From Mycobacterium sp. ACS4331 (GTDB lineage Bacteria; Actinomycetota; Actinomycetes; Mycobacteriales; Mycobacteriaceae): a stretch of DNA of 64,000 nt. The DNA lies in contig NZ_LZHW01000090.1 in the NCBI RefSeq assembly GCF_001667265.1, forward strand, positions 1 through 64,000. Direction: 5' to 3'. Position numbers and translations under genes: made by a program. The notes under the pieces are model-generated. The model saw nothing but the letters and a program-made list of their open reading frames with translations. It made no database searches and was not told the origin of the DNA. This document shows positions 58,309-64,000 of the stretch, in pieces (position 1 is the first letter of the stretch; every line of letters starts with the position of its first letter).

Positions 58309-59773
58309 GGCCCTGCACCGTCGCGAAGTGCTCCCGAACGGCACCCAGATCCGGCTTGCCGGAGGGGGTGCGGGGAATGCTGGGGACGATTGCGATCTCG
58401 CTCGGGACTTCGTATCGGGCCAGACGCCCGCGCAGGAATTCGGTCAGCTCGACGGCATCGGTGTCCGCGCCGTCGCGCAGTTCCACCACCGCGACCGGTG
58501 TCTCACCCAGGCGTTCGTCGGGGCGCCCCACCACGGCCGCCCCGAGGACGGCGGGATGCCGTTCGAGGGCGGCGCGCACGTCGTCCGGCATCACTTTGAA
58601 CCCGCCGCGGATGATGGCCTGGTCGGCGCGACCCACGATCCAGACGAACCCGTCGTCGTCGATGCGGGCGAGGTCGGTCGTGCGCATCCAGTCCGCATCA
58701 GCACCGAGCTGTGCCGGGATGACCTCGAGCAGACCCACCTGGCCCGCGGGCAGTGGGGCGCCGTCGGGGTCGACCACCCGCAGTCGCGCGCCGGGATTGG
58801 CCCGTCCGACGCTGCCCCGCTTGGTATTCCAGTGCCTCTGATGGTCAGCCAGCGTCCAACTGGCCACGCCGCCTCCGAATTCGGTTGCGGCATAGGAGGT
58901 CAGAACCGGAACACCGAACTTCTCGGTGAACGCATCGGCGTCCTCGGCCGACAATGGGGCGGTGCCGGACGTGACGACGGTGATGCTGGACAGATCCTCG
59001 CGAGTGAGGTCCGAATGCAGCACCATGCGCAGGGCTGCGGGCACCAGTGAGACCGCACGAGGCCGGTGCTCGCGGACGGCGTCGGCCCACGCCTCGAGCT
59101 CGAATTTGGGCAGCAGCACGAACGGGCGTGCCTCGGCCAGGCACAGCAGCACCCGGAACACCCCGCCGACATGCACCAGCGGTGAGTTCACTATGGCCAC
59201 GCCTCGGCGGAGTTGGGAGGGACTGACCGAGTTCTCGGGGTCGGGTCCGATGACGCTGCGCGCCAGCATGTCGTATGTCAGGTCCACGCGTTTGGGCGGG
59301 CCGGTGGTGCCGCTGGTCAGCATCCACACCGCGACACCGGGTCGGCCGGGGTCGGGTCGCGGATCGAGCGCGGGCACGACGTCCGGCGGGCGGGTGAGAT
59401 CGGTGATCGTCACGACCGTGGTGGCCGGGGTGGGGACATGCAACCGGGCCAGGTCCTCGGCCAGGCCGATGACCAGCGGCAGGTCCAGCTCGCGCAGGTC
59501 CTCACGGGTGCGTTCGTCGCCGCGGGCGGGATTGATGACGACGACGGTCCCACCCGAGGACAGGACGCCCAGCAGAGCGGCCACGTGCACGGGTTGGTTG
59601 CGCAGCATGATCCCGACGCGGGGCTGGCCCACGGCTGCCACCAGCGCCGCGATGCGGTTGGCGATCGCGGCCACCTGCCCCCAGGTGAACCACTGTCCCT
59701 GGAACTGGACCGCCGACGCGGTCGGGTCCAGTGCCAGGACATCGGTGATGCGACGGCTCAACGCGTGGGACAT
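58298..59773 (-). CDS. AMP-forming acyl-CoA ligase 3 (divergent)
   Basis: A 491-residue adenylate-forming enzyme: WMLTSGTTGPPKRVDLTYD, YAATEFGGGVASW, and RTPSGKPDLGAVREH with the expected lysine. The A-domain TGD motif reads TTD (WMRTTDLARID), a change from the other two ligases. The sequence continues upstream without a stop for a further 340 codons, but that is a shadow of the crotonase genes; ATG 59773 fits the family start. It overlaps the crotonase gene stop (TGATG). Confidence 0.87.
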   Translation of the reverse strand: MSHALSRRITDVLALDPTASAVQFQGQWFTWGQVAAIANRIAALVAAVGQPRVGIMLRNQPVHVAALLGVLSSGGTVVVINPARGDERTREDLRELDLPLVIGLAEDLARLHVPTPATTVVTITDLTRPPDVVPALDPRPDPGRPGVAVWMLTSGTTGPPKRVDLTYDMLARSVIGPDPENSVSPSQLRRGVAIVNSPLVHVGGVFRVLLCLAEARPFVLLPKFELEAWADAVREHRPRAVSLVPAALRMVLHSDLTREDLSSITVVTSGTAPLSAEDADAFTEKFGVPVLTSYAATEFGGGVASWTLADHQRHWNTKRGSVGRANPGARLRVVDPDGAPLPAGQVGLLEVIPAQLGADADWMRTTDLARIDDDGFVWIVGRADQAIIRGGFKVMPDDVRAALERHPAVLGAAVVGRPDERLGETPVAVVELRDGADTDAVELTEFLRGRLARYEVPSEIAIVPSIPRTPSGKPDLGAVREHFATVQGHGG

Positions 59774-60576
59774 CACCGGATCCGTGGGGTGACTTTGGGG
59801 ATCGGTGACGCGGCGAGTTCGGCCTGGCCCAACGGATTTCCCAACCTGGTGTAGATCAGGCCCTGGTCGAGCGCGGCACGGTACGGCTTGTCGAGGGATT
59901 CCCACACCGCCTTGACGGTGCCCTGCGTCGCCGAGGGCGGCTTGTTGGCGATGGTTGACGCGATCTCGTGGGCGCGGGTCCACAACTGCTCGGCCTCGAC
60001 CACCTCGGTCACGAGCCCGATCTGCAGCGCGGTCTCGGCGCTGACGCGTTCGTCGTTGCCCATCAACGCCATTCGCAGCGTGTGCGCCAGGCCGACCCGG
60101 CGCATCAATCCGATCGGCTCCAGCGCCGACACCAGTCCGGCGGTGACGTGGGAGTCGAAGAAGGTGGCGTCCTGCGAGCAGATGACGACGTCGGCCTCGT
60201 TGAGGAAGTACAGCGCGCCCGCGGTGCACATGCCCTGCACCGCGCACACCACCGGCTTCCACATCTTCTGCCACTTGGGACTGAGCAGCTCGCCGGGATC
60301 CTCGTGGTTCCAGACATTGTCGGGCTGTCCGTAACTCGACTTGACGTCCAGACCCGCGCTGAAGGCCCGCGTTCCGGCCGCGCGCAGGACGACGGCGTTG
60401 GTGGCCTCGTCGAGTTTGACGATGCGCCACACCGCGGCCATCTCCTCGCACATCGTGCGGTTGAACGTGTTCAGCCGTTCGGGCCGGTTGAGGGTGATGG
60501 TGGCGACGTGGTTCTCGCGGTCGAACTCCAGCAGCAGGGTCTCGAAGGGCTGCGCGGCTTCGGGGCTCATCGGCAT
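59773..60576 (-). CDS. Crotonase-family protein A (altered active site)
   Basis: A 267-residue crotonase-fold protein: ITLNRPERLNTFNR, oxyanion loop RAFSAGLDVKSSYGQ, CAVQGMCTAGALYFLNEADVVI and FFDSHVTAGLVSALEP. At the position of the first catalytic Glu of rat crotonase it has His (FFDSHV), and the second Glu is replaced too (TLRMALMG). It is closely related to the next gene. It may be a hydrolase or lyase rather than hydratase; this is inference. Confidence 0.85.
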   Translation of the reverse strand: MPMSPEAAQPFETLLLEFDRENHVATITLNRPERLNTFNRTMCEEMAAVWRIVKLDEATNAVVLRAAGTRAFSAGLDVKSSYGQPDNVWNHEDPGELLSPKWQKMWKPVVCAVQGMCTAGALYFLNEADVVICSQDATFFDSHVTAGLVSALEPIGLMRRVGLAHTLRMALMGNDERVSAETALQIGLVTEVVEAEQLWTRAHEIASTIANKPPSATQGTVKAVWESLDKPYRAALDQGLIYTRLGNPLGQAELAASPIPKVTPRIR

Positions 60577-61382
60577 CTCCAGTTCGGGGTGCGCTTCTCG
60601 ATGAAGGCCAGCGGGCCCTCGGCGGCGTCCTCGGTGCGCACCACGCGCTCCCGGAAGGTTTCGGCCAGGATCTCGCCCTCAAGCAGGGGAAGGTCGAGGG
60701 TCTTGTGGATGGCCAGCCGGGTTCCGCGGACCGCCAGGGGCGCATTCGAGTTGACGATGTCGGCGATCTCATGGGCCCGTTCGAGCAGGCGGTCATGCTC
60801 GACGATCTCGGTGATCATCCCCAGTTCGTAGGCGCGTTCCGCGCTCATTCGTTCATGTTTGCCCATCAAGGCCATTCGCAGCGCCACCGACCGGGGCAGT
60901 GCACGGGCCAGGCGGACCATCTCCCGCGCCGCGACCAGGCCGATGCTGACGTGCGGATCGAAGAACGTCGCCTTGTCCGAGGCGATCACGATGTCCCCGG
61001 TGGTCACCCAGTCCAGGCCCGCGCCGCAGCAGATTCCGTTGATGGCCGCCAGCACGGGTTTGGCCATCCTGCGGAAGGGTGGGGTGCCCTCCTGCGGTGC
61101 CTCCCACTGGTCATAGGTGGACAGATAGGGGCGCTCGTAGATGACCTTGCCGTCGTCGGGAATCTCCTTGACGTCGGCGCCGGTGCAGAAGGCCCGACCG
61201 GTGCCGGTGACGATCATCAGCCAGATGTCGTCGTCGTTCTCGGCCTCGTCGTAGGCCGCACGCAGTTCGGCGACCATGTGCGGCGACAGCGCGTTGAGGG
61301 CCTCGGGACGATTGAGTGTGATGGTGGCCTTGTGACCGTCCACCTCGTACTTGATGGTGTCGTATGCGGCGGGTGCCGGCAT
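60567..61382 (-). CDS. Crotonase-family protein B (altered active site)
   Basis: A 271-residue crotonase-fold protein: ITLNRPEALNALSPHM, GRAFCTGADVKEI, AAINGICCGAGLDWVTTGDIVI, FFDPHVSIGLVAAREM and ALRMALMGKHERMSAE. Like protein A it has FFDxHV in place of the Glu-bearing segment and Arg in place of the second Glu. The pair overlap by ten bases and share a duplicated origin. Confidence 0.85.
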   Translation of the reverse strand: MPAPAAYDTIKYEVDGHKATITLNRPEALNALSPHMVAELRAAYDEAENDDDIWLMIVTGTGRAFCTGADVKEIPDDGKVIYERPYLSTYDQWEAPQEGTPPFRRMAKPVLAAINGICCGAGLDWVTTGDIVIASDKATFFDPHVSIGLVAAREMVRLARALPRSVALRMALMGKHERMSAERAYELGMITEIVEHDRLLERAHEIADIVNSNAPLAVRGTRLAIHKTLDLPLLEGEILAETFRERVVRTEDAAEGPLAFIEKRTPNWRCR

Positions 61383-61407
61383 GTGTGATCCCTTCGATTG
61401 GCTGGCG

Positions 61408-62211
61408 TCAACGCCCGCGGAACTCGGGTGCCCTGCGTTCCCGGAAGGCGGCCAGGCCCTCCTTGAAATCCGCGGCCCGACAGGACAACTCCAGATTGGA
61501 GAGCTCCTGATTCAAGGCGTCGGACAGGGTCGAATGGGCGCCGTGGGCCAACGCCTGCTTCGTCAGTCCCAGGGCCACAGTGGGTCCGTTCGCCAGTCGC
61601 GCGAGCAGATCCTCGGCGACCGCGTCGACCCGATCGGCGGGAGCCGCGGCATGGATGAGGCCCCACTGTGCGGCTTCGTCGCCGGTGACCTTCTCGCTCA
61701 ACAACAGCATCCGCCGAGCCCGCGCCACGCCGACGAGTCGGGGCAGCAGCCACGTGGCTCCGGAGTCCGGGCTGAAGCCGCGCTCCAGGAACGGTTCCCA
61801 CAGCGTGGCGTCTTCGGCGGCCAGCGCGAAGTCGGCGGCCAGAGCGAGGTTGCATCCCAACCCGACGGCCCACCCGCGGACGACGCAGACCACCGGCAGA
61901 TGGATCGTGGTCACCAGTTCGATGACGCGGTGTGCGGTGTGGGGTATGCGGCGGACCAGATCTCCGGTGCGGGGACGGGCCCCGGCGTCGTTGGTGGCCA
62001 CCCAGTCGGCGCCGGTGCAGAAGTGCTCACCTGCGCCCGTGATGAGGACCGCGCGCAGGGAGTCGTCGTAGGCGGCCGAACTGAGGGTGTCGACAAGTGT
62101 GTCGATCATCGCGTGACTCAACGAGTTGCGACGGTCCGGGCGATTCAGCGTGATACGCAGGATCGACGCTTCTCGGGAGATCTCGATGGACCCCTCAGGT
62201 GCACCGCTCAC
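61408..62211 (-). CDS. Enoyl-CoA hydratase/isomerase, PaaG-like
   Basis: A 267-residue crotonase-fold protein: ITLNRPDRRNSLSHAM, GEHFCTGADWVATND, VVRGWAVGLGCNLALAADFALA and RGFSPDSGATWLLPRLVG. The PDSG segment is like PaaG, a 1,2-epoxyphenylacetyl-CoA/enoyl isomerase, where an Asp acts in place of the crotonase Glu. This is the most conventional member of the four. It is the first gene of the minus-strand operon and divergent from the GntR at 62346. Confidence 0.87.
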   Translation of the reverse strand: MSGAPEGSIEISREASILRITLNRPDRRNSLSHAMIDTLVDTLSSAAYDDSLRAVLITGAGEHFCTGADWVATNDAGARPRTGDLVRRIPHTAHRVIELVTTIHLPVVCVVRGWAVGLGCNLALAADFALAAEDATLWEPFLERGFSPDSGATWLLPRLVGVARARRMLLLSEKVTGDEAAQWGLIHAAAPADRVDAVAEDLLARLANGPTVALGLTKQALAHGAHSTLSDALNQELSNLELSCRAADFKEGLAAFRERRAPEFRGR

Positions 62212-62235
62212 CGTGCCGACCGTCCTTCACGTAGA

Positions 62236-62249
62236 TATGGATACCCATA
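62236..62249. promoter_or_regulatory. Probable GntR operator in the divergent gap
   Basis: TATGGATACCCATA has arms TATGG and CCATA around ATAC and lies 24 bases from the PaaG-like gene start and 97 bases from the GntR start. The surrounding 134 bases are AT-rich compared with the coding DNA, as expected for promoters. Confidence 0.6.
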
Positions 62250-62345
62250 CAGTAGACGCTACGATTACTATCCTGTACAAGTTAGCAAGGAAAGATCGTC
62301 GACGGAACAGTCGACGACGGGCGACGACAGGCTGGGGGTGACGCG

Positions 62346-63200
62346 GTGGCCCAGTCGCGGATCAGGCAGCCCCGGGTGGCCGAGATCGTCGCCGCGCGAC
62401 TGCGGGAGGACATCCTGTCGGGCCGCCTCAAGGAGGGCGACGTCCTGCCGTCCCAGGAGGCCCTGTTCGGTGAGTTCGGAGTCAGTCCACCGGCCCTGCG
62501 TGAGGCGATTCACCTGCTCGAGACCGACGGTCTGGTGTCGGTGCGCCGTGGCAACGTCGGTGGCGCCGTGGTGCACCAGCCGAGTGCCGAGCGCACCGCC
62601 CACATGATCAGCATGGTGTTGCAGGCTCGCTCGGCGACCCCGGCCGACGTGAGTGGGGCGCTTCTGCATCTGGAGCCGATCTGCGCGGGTATGTGCGCCT
62701 CCCGTGCGGACCGGCACACCGAGGTGGTGCCTCACCTGGAGCGCGAGATCGCCCGCCAGAACGAAGAATTCGACGATCCGGCCAGCTATGTGCCCAATGC
62801 GCGCAGGTTTCACGAGGCCCTGGTCTCGCGCTGCGGTAACGAACCGATGATCCTGCTGATCGGATCTCTGGAACTGATCTGGTCGGCACACGAGGCGGCG
62901 GTGTGGAGTGACGACACCGGACCGCGCTCGTCGGACGGGGAGCGTGCCGCGCTGCAGACCCGCCGCGCGGCACTGCGTGACCATCAGCGTCTGCTCGAGG
63001 CCATCCGAGACGGCAACGCCCCCCGCGCCGTACGGATCGCCGGCGACCACCTGGCCGCGGCCCGCCGAAACACCTTGGCGTTCGGTATGGACAAGACCAT
63101 CCAGGCCAGCCTGATCTCCAGTGCCGAACAGTTGATGCGTCCGAACGGCACGTCGCTGCTGCGCGCCACTTCGAACCCGGACCGAAAGGACACCCCATGA
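62346..63200 (+). CDS. GntR-family regulator (FadR/FCD type) 2
   Basis: A 284-residue GntR regulator: HTH EALFGEFGVSPPALREAIHLLETDGLVSVRRGNVGG (residues 39-75) and an FCD domain of about 160 residues with ARRFHEALVSRCGNEPMILL. GTG 62346. It is divergent from the minus-strand ligase/crotonase operon and coupled by four bases to the following crotonase, so it likely controls both sides. Confidence 0.87.
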   Translation: MAQSRIRQPRVAEIVAARLREDILSGRLKEGDVLPSQEALFGEFGVSPPALREAIHLLETDGLVSVRRGNVGGAVVHQPSAERTAHMISMVLQARSATPADVSGALLHLEPICAGMCASRADRHTEVVPHLEREIARQNEEFDDPASYVPNARRFHEALVSRCGNEPMILLIGSLELIWSAHEAAVWSDDTGPRSSDGERAALQTRRAALRDHQRLLEAIRDGNAPRAVRIAGDHLAAARRNTLAFGMDKTIQASLISSAEQLMRPNGTSLLRATSNPDRKDTP

Positions 63201-64000
63201 CCGAGACGTCAGACGACCGCGTGCTGTTCGAAGTGGACCGCGACAACCGCATCGCGACCATCACGCTCAACAACCCCAAGCAGCGCAACTCCTATGACGC
63301 CAGCATGCGCGACAGCCTGGGCCGGGCCCTCGACGTCGTCGCCGAGGACGATGACCTCACCGTTGTGTTGTTGCGCGGCGCCGAGGGCGTCTTCAGCACC
63401 GGCGCGGACATGAACAACGCGTACGGATGGTACGGCGACAAGAAACCCGAAGGCGCACAGGCCAAGTCGCGTCCGAGTCAGCGGCGCCGGCTCACGGTGG
63501 ACCGCAAGTCTTTCAGCTTCTACCACAATCTGATGGGGTTCCCGAAGGTCACGGTGGGGGAGATCAGCGGCTATGCGCTGGGCGGTGGATTCGAGATGGC
63601 CCTGATGATGGACATCTCGGTGATCGGTCGGGACACCCGCATCGGCATGCCCGCAACCCGATTCCTCGGTCCAGCGCTGGGCAGCCTGCACATGTTCTTC
63701 CACCGACTCGGCCCGGTCATGGCGCGCCGGCTGCTGCTCACGGGCGACATCGTGACGGCCGGCGAGATCGAACACCTGGGGATCTTCACCGAGACCGTGG
63801 CTCCCGAGTCAGTCGCGGCGCGCGCCCGCTACTGGGCCGAGAAGACCGCCAAGATGCCCGCCGACGGTGTCGTCATCGCCAAGGAGGCGTTCCGGCTCGT
63901 CGAGCAGAGCCAGGCCTACCAGGGCGAGGAGGTCGCCAGCTACCTGTTCCACGCCTATGGAACCAACCTGCAGTTCTCCCCCGGGGAGTTCAACTTCGTC
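63197..64000 (+). CDS. Crotonase-family protein C, 3' end outside window
   Basis: The first 268 codons of a crotonase-fold protein: ITLNNPKQRNSYDASM, EGVFSTGADMNNAYGWYGDKK, GEISGYALGGGFEMALMMDISV and MPATRFLGPALGS. It has an insertion after the first oxyanion loop (KKPEGAQAKSRPSQRRR). The two catalytic Glu positions of crotonase are Thr (PAT) and Arg (MARRLLLTG). No stop occurs before the window end. ATG 63197 overlaps the GntR stop. Confidence 0.85.
   Translation, partial: MTETSDDRVLFEVDRDNRIATITLNNPKQRNSYDASMRDSLGRALDVVAEDDDLTVVLLRGAEGVFSTGADMNNAYGWYGDKKPEGAQAKSRPSQRRRLTVDRKSFSFYHNLMGFPKVTVGEISGYALGGGFEMALMMDISVIGRDTRIGMPATRFLGPALGSLHMFFHRLGPVMARRLLLTGDIVTAGEIEHLGIFTETVAPESVAARARYWAEKTAKMPADGVVIAKEAFRLVEQSQAYQGEEVASYLFHAYGTNLQFSPGEFNFV

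Noticed and set aside
59774..60796. A 340-codon upstream extension of ligase 3
   Set aside because: It is the out-of-frame reading of the two crotonase genes on the same strand. The ligase family start is at 59773.
1..64000. Mobile elements, prophage or toxin-antitoxin modules
   Set aside because: No transposase, integrase, inverted terminal repeats, phage structural genes or toxin-antitoxin pairs were recognised on either strand.

Overview
The window is high-GC actinobacterial DNA with the gene content and order of a fast-growing Mycobacterium (Mycolicibacterium). It is most like the M. smegmatis group. The evidence is a complete mce4 steroid-import operon with KstR operators, an mce4/otsA convergent pair, and a phoPR block whose downstream order (HIT, NDMA-type alcohol dehydrogenase, ferredoxin, CYP51, SDR, CYP123, TetR, aldehyde dehydrogenase, SDR, HIBADH-like, CMD-like, purD) follows the M. 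tuberculosis Rv0756c-Rv0772 series. The Rv3485-Rv3504 and Rv0756-Rv0772 blocks are far apart in M. tuberculosis and lie together here. Species assignment is inference; no search was run.

Layout. 1-13.1 kb is the cholesterol block: fadE26 (minus, cut by the window edge), then fdxD, hsd4A, yrbE4AB, mce4A-F and two Mce-associated proteins on the plus strand. Three KstR-type palindromes sit in the two control regions and a fourth lies at 16.4 kb. 13.1-19.7 kb holds a duplicated hairpin repeat, otsA, a 54-aa protein, a small secreted protein, a crotonase, a KstR-box SDR, an NAD-binding dehydrogenase and an MFS transporter. 19.9-24.8 kb is a six-gene MoxR/DUF58/VWA operon. 24.8-27.3 kb carries two flavin-dependent monooxygenases. 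27.6 kb has tRNA-Thr(UGU). 27.8-42.7 kb is the phoPR-cyp51-purD block. 42.8-47.7 kb has an SDR/phosphotransferase pair, a flavin monooxygenase with an EthR-like repressor, and an alpha/beta hydrolase.

47.7-64 kb is a continuous acyl-CoA catabolic region: two acyl-CoA dehydrogenases, two SDRs, a thiolase, a class III CoA transferase, three tandem AMP-forming ligases, four crotonase-fold proteins (the last cut by the window edge) and two GntR regulators. Together these could activate, dehydrogenate, hydrate, oxidise and cleave an acyl chain. The substrate cannot be read from the sequence.

Quality notes. Bases 1 to about 100, and a 15-G run at 38219-38233 inside the aldehyde dehydrogenase, look like base-calling or contig-end artefacts. 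No transposase, integrase, CRISPR array, rRNA or prophage was seen, and no gap between genes exceeds 300 bases. Minisatellite-like repeats occur at 13.1, 33.2 and 51.9 kb; the last resembles a mycobacterial MIRU.
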